Shown here one piece after another: positions 1-8,621 of a stretch of 64,000 nucleotides of DNA. A model generated the notes under the pieces. The model ran no database searches, had not been told where the DNA came from, and saw only the letters and a program-made list of their open reading frames with translations. Origin of the DNA: Cyclobacterium sp. SYSU L10401 (GTDB lineage Bacteria; Bacteroidota; Bacteroidia; Cytophagales; Cyclobacteriaceae). Numbering within the stretch: the first letter of the stretch is position 1; the number at the start of each line of letters is the position of its first letter. The stretch lies in the NCBI RefSeq assembly GCF_010993705.1, contig NZ_WOFO01000004.1:372001-436000 (forward strand), in the 5' to 3' direction. The position numbers were made by a program, and so were the translations under genes.

Positions 1-69
1 CATCCCGGATTGTCCCCGGGCAAAGGTGGTCATAAAAAGGAGTGAAAGGGTTATTATTGCTTTTTCCAT
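1..69 (-). CDS. 5' end of an exported protein gene (truncated by window edge)
   Basis: Reading the minus strand from the ATG at 67-69 gives 23 codons that form a typical Sec signal peptide: a Lys near the N-terminus, a hydrophobic core (IITLSLLFMTTFA) and a probable cleavage site around ARG-Q. The rest of the gene lies outside the window, so no function can be given. It is divergent from the cytochrome gene at 240, with about 170 bp between the two starts. Confidence 0.6.
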   Translation of the reverse strand, partial: MEKAIITLSLLFMTTFARGQSGM

Positions 70-228
70 CGTTATTGGTTTTCGGTAGAACCAAATTTAA
101 TAAGTTTCACCATTCCATATTCAATATCTATTGAATAATTCCAGTATTCCAGCCAATACTATACTGAAAAAAATAACGGTTAGGTCAAATTTTGGGAAAT
201 TAAATTAAGACTTTTTTATCTTTTTTAA

Positions 229-236
229 TACATTTG
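229..236 (+). promoter_or_regulatory. Possible Bacteroidota -7 box (TACATTTG)
   Basis: TACATTTG fits the TAnnTTTG consensus of the Bacteroidota housekeeping sigma factor. It ends only 3 bp before the ATG at 240, so it would make a nearly leaderless mRNA or imply the later ATG at 276. No TTG-type -33 box is seen at the expected distance. Weak call. Confidence 0.25.
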
Positions 237-239
237 TGT

Positions 240-665
240 ATGGTCACCAGGAAATGTACAGGCATTTATCAAATCATGTTGTTGGCTTCGGTTCTATTGG
301 CCGGGTGTGAGAAGGATCTTCCTGCCGAAAAAGAAAACGATGCACCAAAAAAAGACTATATCCGAAAAATCGAGGGAAAAAGTGAGCCCATACCGGATGA
401 GCTGGTATCAAAAGGAGAAGTATTGATAGCTTATTCGGGATGCGCAGATTGCCACCGGACCGATACCAAAGCCAAGGGACCTGCTTTTAAGGATATCGCT
501 CAGAGGTATCCTGTCCAACCTGCCTATGTGGACATGCTGGCCAGAAAGGTCATCTCAGGAGGCTTCGGATCATGGGGAAATCCGGTTATGAGCCCACACC
601 CACACCTAAAAATGGAAGATGCCCAAACCATGGTCTATTATATCCTGTCTCTGGATCAGCTTTAA
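240..665 (+). CDS. Small c-type cytochrome lipoprotein (monoheme)
   Basis: The 141-residue product has a short basic N-terminus and the lipobox LLAGC at residues 19-23, so it should be lipid-anchored facing the periplasm. One heme site, CADCH, lies at residues 68-72. A Met in NPVMSPH is the likely sixth ligand, followed by the C-terminal helix typical of class I cytochromes. The ATG at 240 is chosen over an in-frame TTG at 234. It probably carries electrons for a periplasmic dehydrogenase. It stands alone and is convergent with the ceramidase-like gene. Such domains often end PQQ or PVC-type dehydrogenases, and the partner here is not evident. Confidence 0.85.
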   Translation: MVTRKCTGIYQIMLLASVLLAGCEKDLPAEKENDAPKKDYIRKIEGKSEPIPDELVSKGEVLIAYSGCADCHRTDTKAKGPAFKDIAQRYPVQPAYVDMLARKVISGGFGSWGNPVMSPHPHLKMEDAQTMVYYILSLDQL

Positions 666-668
666 TTT

Positions 669-701
669 CCTTCCCGACAGGATGCCTGTTTTCCAGGAAG
701 G
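669..701. terminator. Probable bidirectional terminator hairpin
   Basis: An inverted repeat lies between two convergent genes: outer arms CCTTCC (669-674) and GGAAGG (696-701), inner arms ACAGG and CCTGT around a 3-base loop. T-rich tracts are present on the cytochrome side. It would serve both the cytochrome (+) and operon I (-). Confidence 0.5.
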
Positions 702-705
702 CTTG

Positions 706-2076
706 CTAGGACTTACTTAGCTGAGTCAATTCCAACACTTTTTCACGCATGATCTTTTCCGCCTGCCCATTCAGGTTACTGATCCTACACCGCCAGGTCT
801 CATAACCTCCCCTTTCCAGCTCATGCAAAGGAGGCACATACCCCAGGTTTCCATTGGCCAGGCAGACGGTGAAATAGGGTTTTCCCTTCATTTCCTTCTT
901 AATTTTCAGGCCTGTTTCAGCGAATATCTCTCCAGGCAAGGCCCCGATTCTGCCCGCTCCGATATGAAAAACCTGTACCGGACATTGGGCGATAGCAGGA
1001 AATTCGGCCAATAATACCTGTTCCCGGGCATAAAGGTACTCCCAGCCTTCCTGATTGGGCAGCAAATTTTCATAATCTCCCCTGCCTACCTTTTCTCTGG
1101 CTTCGGCCAGCTCGTTTTCATTGGGAAGCCTGCGCTTTACCTCCACTACTTCATAGCGAAATGCTAGTTTTGGCTGGGTTTCCCAATTCAACTCAGGGAT
1201 TTGTTCAATTAATTTTGCTGCAAGGTCCTCCCCGATCAATTGACTTTTGGCAAAATGGGCTTCAGGATAATTTTTTTCCTTCAGAAAATCCCAGATATTG
1301 ATATCTCCACTGGTCCCGTTACTGAGGATCCCTATAAAATCCTCCTTTGCTCCCAGTTGTTTTTTAAGGGCCTTACTGAAAGTACCAAAATAATCGGCCG
1401 TGATGGTACCATTTTCCCAATCGCCCACATAGTGCATGGAATAATTGGCAAGGATGCTGATCCATTCTCCCTTTAAGTCCTGAACGGCCAGAAAACCCAA
1501 TTCCGGATCCGGGCTGGATACAGGGCTGATGATCTGCTTCTCCACCCCAAAAGGGTTGGTTTTAACGGCATCCTGCTTTCCACTCACCGGATTGACGGGG
1601 GCATAGTCTTCCTGCATCCAAAACCTCCTGCAAACGGCATGTTCTGGAGCCTGAGCGGAACCAAAAGCCAGCCGGGCCGGCCTTTTTCTTTCTCTGGCCA
1701 GGGACACCGCCCGGGCGATCCGTTCTGGTAGGCACTTCCGGTAGGCCAGGTCTGCCTGCACCAAATGTACTTCTTCCACAGCTCCTGCAGCATGGGTGTG
1801 CGTGCTGCTTACCAGGATGCGGCCAGGCTCCAGGCCCTGCTGCTCATGGATCATCGCTTTGGCTTCATCAATCAATTCCTGCCCCATGACACAGATATCT
1901 ACCACTACAAAAACCAAGCTCCCACTCCCATTCTCCAACCATAGCGCTTTGGCAAATAGGGAGTCATGAATGGTCCGGGCATAATGGGTGACAAAATCTC
2001 CATTGATGATGGTGCCCAGAGGGGGCGTGGTATCCACCTTTGCTGCTCCGGCCATCAGTGTTAAGTCTGCTTTCAT
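706..2076 (-). CDS. Neutral ceramidase-like hydrolase, cytoplasmic, nucleophile Ser absent
   Basis: The 456-residue protein matches the N-terminal domain of neutral/alkaline ceramidases: an opening AGAAKVDTTPPLG strand, the metal-binding STHTHAA motif near residue 92 and NYSMHYVG near residue 212. True neutral ceramidases carry GDVSPN with the nucleophilic Ser. Here the equivalent stretch reads GTSGDINIWDF, so the Ser position is Asn. There is no signal peptide, so the product should be cytoplasmic, unlike the two paralogues at 36981 and 39386. It is the last gene of operon I, 42 bp after the dipeptidase gene. I infer a metal-dependent hydrolase acting on a pathway intermediate, not on ceramide. 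Confidence 0.75.
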   Translation of the reverse strand: MKADLTLMAGAAKVDTTPPLGTIINGDFVTHYARTIHDSLFAKALWLENGSGSLVFVVVDICVMGQELIDEAKAMIHEQQGLEPGRILVSSTHTHAAGAVEEVHLVQADLAYRKCLPERIARAVSLARERKRPARLAFGSAQAPEHAVCRRFWMQEDYAPVNPVSGKQDAVKTNPFGVEKQIISPVSSPDPELGFLAVQDLKGEWISILANYSMHYVGDWENGTITADYFGTFSKALKKQLGAKEDFIGILSNGTSGDINIWDFLKEKNYPEAHFAKSQLIGEDLAAKLIEQIPELNWETQPKLAFRYEVVEVKRRLPNENELAEAREKVGRGDYENLLPNQEGWEYLYAREQVLLAEFPAIAQCPVQVFHIGAGRIGALPGEIFAETGLKIKKEMKGKPYFTVCLANGNLGYVPPLHELERGGYETWRCRISNLNGQAEKIMREKVLELTQLSKS

Positions 2077-2118
2077 AATTTACCAGTAGTTAGTTCAAAA
2101 ATTTGCCTGGTTCAGCAT

Positions 2119-3204
2119 TCATACGGGCAAGGCATTGCGCAAAAACCGCAGCCAGTTGCCGTGAAATATGTTGTCAATATCCTGACTGGTATAGCCCCTC
2201 CTATCCAGAATTTCCTCGTATTTCTGAAGGTCCGCGATAGAATTCATGTCCCAGGGTGACTGTTCGGTACCGAAAATTCCATCCAGATCACTTCCAATGC
2301 CAATGTGCAGGCAATCACCCGCAAGTTGGCAAATATGATCCCAGTGGTCTACCAGCTGCTCCAGCCTGATATCCAGCTGCCAGGGGTCGGATATGGTATC
2401 TATAAAGCGGATGTCCATGGCCCAGCAATCCAGCATACCTCCGATTACCGCCCCTCTTCCCGCCAAACGTTTAATCTGTTCATCGCTCAGTTGCCTTTGA
2501 TTGGGTACAATTTTTCGCACATTATGGTGACTTGCCCAAACCGGACCACCATAGCTATCCAGGGCTTGCTCAAACCCCTGGTCGGTCAGGTGGGTCAGAT
2601 CGAGAATCATTTGGTATTGTTCCATGACCTTCAGCAGGTCCATTCCCAAGGGGCTGATGGGGCCTTCGGTTTTGGTTCCGGGAGCATACCTGCCAGGCCC
2701 GAAATGAGAAAGTCCCAGGGCCCTCAGGCCATAGGCATGCGCTTTTTCCAGGTAAGAAACATCCACCAGAGAATCCGCTCCTTCGAGATTTAGCAGGTAA
2801 CCAATAGGTTTGCTGGTATCCGCTTGGGAATCGTCATTCCACAGGTCCACCATTTGGTCGAGTTCTGTTCGGTTGGTGATTTGTTTCATTTCTCCCAGGG
2901 CTTCCATTTCCCGGTACCATGCCAATTGTGCCTGGGTCATGGCCCATGCCTGCTGGGGTGAATTCCACCCTGCCAGGGAAGAATCAGGCGGGGAATAACG
3001 TGCCAGTTGGGTGGCTACTACAATGCCAATTTTACCTTTCCTCAATTCTGGCAGGCAAACCGTCCCCTTGCCACGGTCCGGTTTGTCGGGCATGTGCATT
3101 TCCGATTTCCGGATTTCAGCCAGTGGAAGGCGCAGGTCCCGGTTCCATTCGATGGCATTCATGGCCAGGTCCAGGTGGGCATCAATGATCAGTCTTTTTT
3201 TCAT
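2119..3204 (-). CDS. Membrane dipeptidase (peptidase family M19)
   Basis: The 361-residue protein has the dinuclear zinc site of renal dipeptidases: HLD in IDAHLDLAMN at the N-terminus, the bridging Glu in LNLEGADSL, His residues in LTHLTDQGF and ASHHNVRKI, and GIGSDLDG near the C-terminus. M19 enzymes hydrolyse dipeptides, including those with D-residues or dehydro-residues, and some cleave N-acyl amino acids. No signal peptide is seen, so it should be cytoplasmic. Its start overlaps the ridA stop by 4 bp, which indicates translational coupling. In this operon it probably frees an amino group from an amide-linked intermediate. Confidence 0.88.
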   Translation of the reverse strand: MKKRLIIDAHLDLAMNAIEWNRDLRLPLAEIRKSEMHMPDKPDRGKGTVCLPELRKGKIGIVVATQLARYSPPDSSLAGWNSPQQAWAMTQAQLAWYREMEALGEMKQITNRTELDQMVDLWNDDSQADTSKPIGYLLNLEGADSLVDVSYLEKAHAYGLRALGLSHFGPGRYAPGTKTEGPISPLGMDLLKVMEQYQMILDLTHLTDQGFEQALDSYGGPVWASHHNVRKIVPNQRQLSDEQIKRLAGRGAVIGGMLDCWAMDIRFIDTISDPWQLDIRLEQLVDHWDHICQLAGDCLHIGIGSDLDGIFGTEQSPWDMNSIADLQKYEEILDRRGYTSQDIDNIFHGNWLRFLRNALPV

Positions 3205-3596
3205 CTGTCTTCAGGAATCCTGGCAATACAATCAATTTCTACCTTAAGCCCCTCTGCCAATACTGATTGAACCGTAATTCTGGCTGGTTTGGTTTCTTGG
3301 AAATAAGCTGCATACACCTTATTGTACCGGTCAAATTCACTGATATCGGCCAGGTGTACGGTACACTTGACGATGTGTTCCATACTGCCTCCGGCAGCTT
3401 CTACGATGGCCTTAATGTTATTCAACGTCTGGGTGGTTTCCTCCTCAATGGTGCCTAACTTGAATTGGGAGGTTTCAAAATCCACCGATGCCTGGCCACT
3501 GACAAACAGGAATCCATCTACCAGGATGGCATCAGAATAAGCTCCGGTATCAAATCCCTGAGCGCGTTTGGGATGTGCGATTTTTTTCATGGTCAT
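3201..3596 (-). CDS. RidA family enamine/imine deaminase
   Basis: The 131-residue protein is the usual RidA/YjgF/UK114 length. It shows GFLFVSGQ, the conserved Arg in KPARITVQSV that binds the carboxylate of the imine, and the end motif VEIDCIA. RidA proteins hydrolyse reactive enamines and imines made by PLP enzymes. This fits two class III aminotransferases in the partner operon. The start is ATG at 3596, with a second ATG two codons later. It lies between an SDR and the dipeptidase and shares the ATGA overlap with the latter. Confidence 0.88.
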   Translation of the reverse strand: MTMKKIAHPKRAQGFDTGAYSDAILVDGFLFVSGQASVDFETSQFKLGTIEEETTQTLNNIKAIVEAAGGSMEHIVKCTVHLADISEFDRYNKVYAAYFQETKPARITVQSVLAEGLKVEIDCIARIPEDR

Positions 3597-3620
3597 TTGA
3601 TTTTTTGTTAAACTAAAATT

Positions 3621-4400
3621 TTACCAGTTCGTCCAGCCTCCATCCACCACCAGGTTATGTCCGGTAATGTATGCAGAAGCATCGGATAGCAGAAAAGCCA
3701 CAGGGCCGGCTATCTCATCAGCCTGGCCTGTCCTTTGTAAAAAGGTTTTCTTTTCAAGCTTTGCCGTGAATTCCGGATTTTTCTTCCCTACCTCCAAATT
3801 GGGGAAAGGCCCCGGGGAAATACAGTTGAAGCGCACCTTTTGAGGTCCAAAGTGCATGGCCAGGTACCTTGTCATCTGTATGATGCCTGCCTTGCCCACG
3901 CCATATTCTATGGGGTTGGGATTCATGGGTGGTTCATACATCCCGGGATCAGGTACCACCATGCCATACATGCTGGCAAAAAACACCAGGCTTCCTCCTT
4001 CATGAGCGGCCATGGCCTTACCCACTGCTCTTCCCAAAATGAAATTGGCCGTAAGCCCTGTATGGTTTACGGTGTCAAATTCTTCTCCCGATATGTCCTC
4101 CAACTTCTTGGTGGTAGCCGCATAGGACAGGTTTACCAGTCCATCCGGAGGGCCGTATTTTTCCCTATTTCTCGTAATAAACTCCATCAGGGCTTTTTCA
4201 TTGCCTATATCCAGGGTTTCGGGAACCATTTGACCTGCAAAATCATGTGCTTCGGCCAGCTCGAAAGCCTTATTATCCAGGTCAGCGCAAATCACCTTTG
4301 CACCCAATTCGGTCAGGCGTTTCGTTACGGCAGCTCCCAGGTAACCGGCTCCACCAATCAGCCAAATCCATTTGTCCTTTAATCCGAATTGATCTTTCAT
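3621..4400 (-). CDS. Short-chain dehydrogenase/reductase
   Basis: The 259-residue classical SDR has the cofactor loop GGAGYLG at the N-terminus, an acidic residue after beta-2 (ICADLD) that favours NAD(H), NLSYAAT in place of NNAG, FFASMYG with the catalytic Ser, and the intact active-site YGVGK. The C-terminal region (ISPGPFPN, ITGHNLVVDGGW) matches SDRs of the PtmA/legionaminate type found in surface-sugar clusters. It lies 20 bp downstream of a second SDR that lacks the catalytic Lys. The probable role is oxidation or reduction of a sugar-like hydroxyl. The substrate is unknown. Confidence 0.88.
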   Translation of the reverse strand: MKDQFGLKDKWIWLIGGAGYLGAAVTKRLTELGAKVICADLDNKAFELAEAHDFAGQMVPETLDIGNEKALMEFITRNREKYGPPDGLVNLSYAATTKKLEDISGEEFDTVNHTGLTANFILGRAVGKAMAAHEGGSLVFFASMYGMVVPDPGMYEPPMNPNPIEYGVGKAGIIQMTRYLAMHFGPQKVRFNCISPGPFPNLEVGKKNPEFTAKLEKKTFLQRTGQADEIAGPVAFLLSDASAYITGHNLVVDGGWTNW

Positions 4401-4420
4401 TGCAGCTGTTGAATTATTGT

Positions 4421-5197
4421 CTAAGCATTGAGGCCCCCATCCATCAGGATATTTTCCCCATTGATGTAGGCCCCGGCCTCGGAGGCCAATAAAACCGCAA
4501 GCCCTTTGATGTCATCTTTATTGGCCATCCTTCCCAGGGGTACTTTTTTGCAGTAATTGTCCAGGAAAGGCCTGGGCTGGTGGTTAAACAGGCCTCCGGG
4601 TGAAATACAGTTAAAGCGAATGTTTTTACCGGCATGCATTTTGGCCAGGTAGCGGCTGAGATTGATCAGTCCGGCATTGTGGAAGAAATAATCCGGTGGC
4701 AAATCGCCCATGTCCGTTCCTTCGTAATTGGAAAGATCGGGTCCCTTCATGCCCATCATGGAACTGATGCTGATGACAGATCCACCACCGCTGCGGATGA
4801 TCAAATCGCTCATTTCCCGCACCAGGTCCATCATGCCCGTGGCATTGATGTGCATGGACGCTGCAAATTGGGCAATGGGTGCACCGTAGCCTTTCATGGG
4901 CCGGGAAACCGCATTGTTTACCAGGACATGTAACCCACCAAATTCTTTTGAAAGGGCTTCTTTTAAAGCCTGTACGGAGGCAGGATCCCCCTGGTCCAGT
5001 TCCATGGGATGTACTTCCAGTCCTCTCTTCCGAAAAATACCTGCAGTTTCCCTCGCCGATTCCAGTTTCCTGGAGGTGGTGATGACGGTTCCTCCGGCCT
5101 CTGCCAGCCCTTCTACCAGGCATTGGCCATATTGACCGGATCCCCCGGTCACCACAATGACCTTTCCTTCTAAATTAAACAAATCCTTTATATGCAT
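4421..5197 (-). CDS. SDR family protein with the catalytic Lys replaced by Asn
   Basis: The 258-residue SDR has an intact cofactor loop (TGGSGQYG), NNAVSRP, the catalytic Ser in SISSMMG and a C-terminal INGENILMDGG. The active-site motif is YFFHN where YxxxK is expected, and the codon is clearly AAT. The flanking AGLINLSRYLAK aligns exactly with AGIIQMTRYLAM of the neighbouring SDR, so this is not an alignment slip. The YEGTDM and SPGGLFNHQP stretches resemble PtmA-type SDRs of nonulosonate pathways. It may be a non-catalytic partner of the 3621 SDR or use another proton relay. One base separates it from the Gfo/Idh gene. Confidence 0.85.
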   Translation of the reverse strand: MHIKDLFNLEGKVIVVTGGSGQYGQCLVEGLAEAGGTVITTSRKLESARETAGIFRKRGLEVHPMELDQGDPASVQALKEALSKEFGGLHVLVNNAVSRPMKGYGAPIAQFAASMHINATGMMDLVREMSDLIIRSGGGSVISISSMMGMKGPDLSNYEGTDMGDLPPDYFFHNAGLINLSRYLAKMHAGKNIRFNCISPGGLFNHQPRPFLDNYCKKVPLGRMANKDDIKGLAVLLASEAGAYINGENILMDGGLNA

Positions 5198-5198
5198 G

Positions 5199-6119
5199 TC
5201 ATTTCAATGAAATTACCCTTCCGTCATTTTCATAACTTTCCCAAGCCCCTATTACTGTCCGGATGATCGCCCCGGTCTTTTCAAATTCCAATCGGGAAGC
5301 CCCCTCCTCCACCGACCGGATGAATTCAATCAGGTTGTCCCGGAACATGGCGTAGGAATTTTTTATTTCTGCTATCCGCCATCCTTCAGATCCAAAAAAG
5401 GAAAGCTGAAAAGTACCACTGATGTCCTTGAACAGGTGAACCGTCGCCTTGAGCCCGTGCTGAAAACCGATCACTACAATGTCTTTGTCCTTTTCACCTA
5501 CATGTTGTACCCATAATGGCGTGGGGTCATCCAGGGTGGCGAACAGGGCTTCCAGCAAGTGCACCCCATATTTTTTCCAATCCTTTTTACCTACAGCTGT
5601 GACCAGGTGCAGTTGGCCCAGGGATTTGATTTCTGTCTTGATGGTCCGGCATTCATGGGCATACCGCATCGAAGAACAGGACATCAGGAATTTTCCCGAA
5701 CGGTGCTGACTGCTGAAATACTGTAAGTCAGCCTTACTGAATGCCAGGGGCTTGTCTATGAATATCGGGATGTCGGCCTCCAAAAAGGCTTTGGCCATGG
5801 CCACATGGTTTTCCGGATCATCTCTGGCCAAAATCACGGCATCCACTTGCCCGATCATGTCTTCCAGCCGCTCCACTACCTGGTCGATTTGGGAAGATTT
5901 GGCGATGCTCTTACTGATTGCTTTTTCCTGGCACCACACGTGGGTTACCCTTGCATTCGGTAAGCCCAACGTATCCTTGTTGGCCATCAGGTAATCGCTC
6001 ACTGCAGGATAACCCAGCGCAGCAATCTCCTTTCCGTCAAAGGTCCCATTGATAATGGCAGACCAGGAATAGGGATGGGCGTTGCCCGGACTCATACCGA
6101 TTATTCCAATTTTAATCAT
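5199..6119 (-). CDS. Gfo/Idh/MocA family oxidoreductase
   Basis: The 306-residue protein has an N-terminal Rossmann fold with an atypical glycine loop, IGIIGMSPGNAHPYSW, and the family Lys in IFIDKPLAF (residues about 125-133), then a short C-terminal domain. The NAHPYSWSAI signature is, as I recall it, shared with Gfo/Idh proteins in nonulosonate and O-antigen sugar clusters, but this is from memory. It should catalyse an NAD(P)-linked oxidation or reduction of a sugar or sugar acid. It is 7 bp downstream of the AKR gene and 1 bp upstream of the next SDR. Confidence 0.85.
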   Translation of the reverse strand: MIKIGIIGMSPGNAHPYSWSAIINGTFDGKEIAALGYPAVSDYLMANKDTLGLPNARVTHVWCQEKAISKSIAKSSQIDQVVERLEDMIGQVDAVILARDDPENHVAMAKAFLEADIPIFIDKPLAFSKADLQYFSSQHRSGKFLMSCSSMRYAHECRTIKTEIKSLGQLHLVTAVGKKDWKKYGVHLLEALFATLDDPTPLWVQHVGEKDKDIVVIGFQHGLKATVHLFKDISGTFQLSFFGSEGWRIAEIKNSYAMFRDNLIEFIRSVEEGASRLEFEKTGAIIRTVIGAWESYENDGRVISLK

Positions 6120-6126
6120 TTATCTA

Positions 6127-7083
6127 TCAGGTTAACCAGCCCATTTTATCCCAATGGGGCAGGTTGATGAATTCAGGTTGAGGATAGGCCAGTCTTCGGG
6201 CCAACTGGCGTTCGTCCTTGTTCAAATATTGACCATTTGCTGCCTTTAGGGCATGATCCAGGTAAGTCTCCTTATCAATGCCCACCAATACCGCCGAAAC
6301 CTCGGGAAATGACAAAGCGAACTTGATGGCCAGTGCAGGCAGGTCAAATTCACCGCCATGGGTCAATGTCCCGTATTTTTGGATGTGTGCCTCCACTTCA
6401 GCAAGTGGTGCAGGCAGGTCCTTTCCCCTATCGCTCAACAAACCTTTAAGCAATACCGACCTGATGATGATGCCCACCCCACTTTTCCTGGCCTGATTGA
6501 ACATGGCAGCCTGCCTTTGGTCCATCAGGTTAAAGGGTAATTGGATAAGGTCCCAAACCCCGCTGTCAATGGCAGTGCCCGTTTCTTCTACGGAATAGGT
6601 AGAGACACCTATGGCCTTTACAATACCCTTTGCTTTAAGCTCTAGAAAGGTTTGGCCGATTTCTTCATGTCTCAGGATCTCTATATCTGCCTGGTGAAGC
6701 ATATAAATATCCAGGTAATCGGTACGCAGACAGGCCAGGCTTTCTTCCAATGAGGCCAGTATTTTGTCTTTAATTTGCTTTGGTTCCGGTAGGTTGCCTT
6801 GTTCATCCCTGAGGTGCCTGCATTTGGAAGCAAGTACTACCTGGTCTCTTTTGGATACAAAGGCTTTTCCGATGAGGGTTTCACTATTGCCGTACATACG
6901 GGCAGTGTCAAAAAAATTTATCCCCCGGTCCAAGGCATCATTTAACAATTTGATGGCCTCCCGCTCATTCAGCATGTCTTTGGCAGAATTAACCCCCAAG
7001 CCATAAGGCATCCCGATTTCCACCGCCCCAAATGCAATTTCGGATACTTCTATGCCGGTATTTCCCAAAGGCCTTTTGTTCAT
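6127..7083 (-). CDS. Aldo/keto reductase
   Basis: The 318-residue TIM-barrel reductase has all four catalytic residues in order: Asp in FFDTARMYG, Tyr in the same motif, Lys in VLASKC and His in YMLHQ. The GNTGIEVSEIAFGA start is typical of the family. It should reduce or oxidise a carbonyl/hydroxyl with NADP(H). Its start overlaps the stop of the aldolase gene by 4 bp, so the two are translationally coupled. A likely use is processing the aldehyde released by the aldolase, which is inference from order only. Confidence 0.9.
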   Translation of the reverse strand: MNKRPLGNTGIEVSEIAFGAVEIGMPYGLGVNSAKDMLNEREAIKLLNDALDRGINFFDTARMYGNSETLIGKAFVSKRDQVVLASKCRHLRDEQGNLPEPKQIKDKILASLEESLACLRTDYLDIYMLHQADIEILRHEEIGQTFLELKAKGIVKAIGVSTYSVEETGTAIDSGVWDLIQLPFNLMDQRQAAMFNQARKSGVGIIIRSVLLKGLLSDRGKDLPAPLAEVEAHIQKYGTLTHGGEFDLPALAIKFALSFPEVSAVLVGIDKETYLDHALKAANGQYLNKDERQLARRLAYPQPEFINLPHWDKMGWLT

Positions 7084-7904
7084 TGTTTTTGGGAGGGGTT
7101 ATAATAATCAGGCCTGTTTTGAGCTTCCTTTTCTTCCTTCGTTTCAGCAATCAACTGGTTACAATATTGGGTAAGCCCTACAACATCCGCTCCCACACTT
7201 ACAAACTGATAGCCCATTTCATGTAACATGCCCAATTGCTTTGGTCCCCCAGTGGTCCCTGCAAATTTCCCGTGTTTGGCGGCTGCGGCGGCCACCTTTT
7301 TCCTGGCCTCCTGAATTTTGGGATGATCCATGTCACCAGGTGCTCCTATGGCCTGACTGAAATCGCCAGGTCCGAAAAAAAGCATATCGAAGCCATCCAC
7401 CTGGGCGATGCCTTCCACTTCTTCCAACGCTTCGGGGTCTTCGATTTGCAAGATAATGAAGCGTTGCTGATTGGCATCTTTGAGGTATTGCTTGAAATCT
7501 GCCGCCGTGTAGGCCCCGTCGGCATTGCCTCCATCAATGGCCCGCATCCCCTGTGGATGGAACCGGGTCATCGCCACTACCTTCTCGGCATCTGCTACGT
7601 TCATCACATGAGGCACCATGATCCCGCTGGCATCCAGCTCTAGGGGTTTGACATAATCGCTGTAGCTGCCCCTGGGCACCCTTACCAGGGTGTCTTTGTT
7701 CTGGGATTTGGCTGCCCAAACCTGTGCCGTAAGGATGGACCAGTCATGGCCGATGTGCTCCTGATCCAGCCAAATGCAATCGAATCCGGCAAGGGCCGCC
7801 ATTTCCACCACCCGGGCATCTGCCAGGTTTATTTTAAAACAGGACACATTTTCGCCGGAGCGTAATTTTTTCAGCACCAGGCTGGATTTCATGGGAACAG
7901 TCAT
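7080..7904 (-). CDS. HpcH/HpaI family aldolase
   Basis: The 274-residue protein has the HpaI class II aldolase pattern: WLDQEHIGHD with the base His, RVPRGSYSDYVKPLELDASGI split around the phosphate/carboxylate Arg, the metal ligands Glu in ILQIEDPEAL and Asp in FFGPGDFSQA. Family members split 2-keto-3-deoxy sugar acids or 4-hydroxy-2-oxo acids into pyruvate and an aldehyde. It is the first gene of operon I. Upstream are a perfect -7 box and operator site A. Being first and next to an AKR suggests the C-C cleavage step of the pathway. Confidence 0.88.
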   Translation of the reverse strand: MTVPMKSSLVLKKLRSGENVSCFKINLADARVVEMAALAGFDCIWLDQEHIGHDWSILTAQVWAAKSQNKDTLVRVPRGSYSDYVKPLELDASGIMVPHVMNVADAEKVVAMTRFHPQGMRAIDGGNADGAYTAADFKQYLKDANQQRFIILQIEDPEALEEVEGIAQVDGFDMLFFGPGDFSQAIGAPGDMDHPKIQEARKKVAAAAAKHGKFAGTTGGPKQLGMLHEMGYQFVSVGADVVGLTQYCNQLIAETKEEKEAQNRPDYYNPSQKQ

Positions 7905-7921
7905 ATCGGTTTTTGCTTGAT

Positions 7922-7986
7922 CAAATGTAAGGTAGTAGCCAGGCAGTAACTATTACTTTTATTTGGAAAGATGGTACTATTTTTCA
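7922..7986 (-). promoter_or_regulatory. Operon I promoter with AraC operator site A
   Basis: On the minus strand TACATTTG (7922-7929) matches TAnnTTTG exactly and would start transcription about 12 bp before the ATG at 7904. No TTG -33 box is evident, as expected for an activated promoter. Upstream on the plus strand lie TTACTTTTATTT (from 7953) and ATGGTACTATTTTTCA (7971-7986). These are two direct half-sites 21 bp, or two helical turns, apart. The 16-mer recurs exactly at 23235 and 23468. The near half-site would cover roughly -36 to -47, a normal place for an AraC activator. Confidence 0.65.
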
Positions 7987-8088
7987 TGGCCTGTACGGAC
8001 AAGTGAACCGCCTGAATACCAAATTAAGGGATTGACAAATATAAAAAGAATGAGGGTGGGTGAGCAGCCTTCCAACGTGTCTTTCCGA

Positions 8089-8559
8089 TTATCCGGTAGA
8101 TACAAATATATCCACCTCAGCATCATTCCAGTTCTTGCTTCTTTCGTCATACACTTCAAAGTCAAAACCATAAGCTCTCTTGATTTCAGAACGCCAGATG
8201 TGCTCCCATGAACCGACCATACAATCGGGCATTTCCCCTTTGGCAACTATTTTAAGGTAATGCTGTTCTGGTACTTCAAGACTTTGTAGCCCCTGCGGCG
8301 TAACTGTTTGCGAAAGAACTTTACAGCCTATAAAGTAAGAAAAAGGTTGGGAATGATCCCCTTCATAATCAAAATAAACGGCATAGATTTTATCCTCCAT
8401 TTTGTTAGGAATTTGACGAACATATTGGCCTTCTTCGAACTTTTGCCACAAATTGCCGCCATCCACCATTGACTTTCCATTTTTGTTGGTCGTCTTTTCA
8501 GGAAGTTGGAGGCCAAGAAGCTTAAATCCGGGAATTTTCATTTTTTCTCCTAATTTCAT
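8089..8559 (-). CDS. GyrI-like effector-binding domain protein (AraC effector-binding family)
   Basis: The 156-residue stand-alone protein has the GyrI-like small-molecule-binding fold: YAVYFDYEG in the middle, YFIGCKV, the VPEQHYLKIVAKG strand with its conserved Glu and aromatic residues, the WEHIWRSEI helix and a final DIFVS strand. Free-standing members bind hydrophobic or cationic compounds and act as sensors or hydrolases. No DNA-binding domain is attached. It is transcribed toward operon I from its own start (ATG 8559, or the later MKIPGF) and lies about 100 bp beyond operator A. Whether it cooperates with the AraC regulator is unknown. Confidence 0.75.
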   Translation of the reverse strand: MKLGEKMKIPGFKLLGLQLPEKTTNKNGKSMVDGGNLWQKFEEGQYVRQIPNKMEDKIYAVYFDYEGDHSQPFSYFIGCKVLSQTVTPQGLQSLEVPEQHYLKIVAKGEMPDCMVGSWEHIWRSEIKRAYGFDFEVYDERSKNWNDAEVDIFVSTG

Positions 8560-8621
8560 TGTGGTTTGTTAAAGGAATTTTGCCAAAATTAAATAGCAAT
8601 AGTACTTGCCACATAAAGAGT

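Noticed and set aside
2305-2793. 162-codon plus-strand frame, and similar ones at 3840-4382 and 14115-14636
   Set aside because: All lie antisense to operon genes with intact catalytic motifs and show no family signature.
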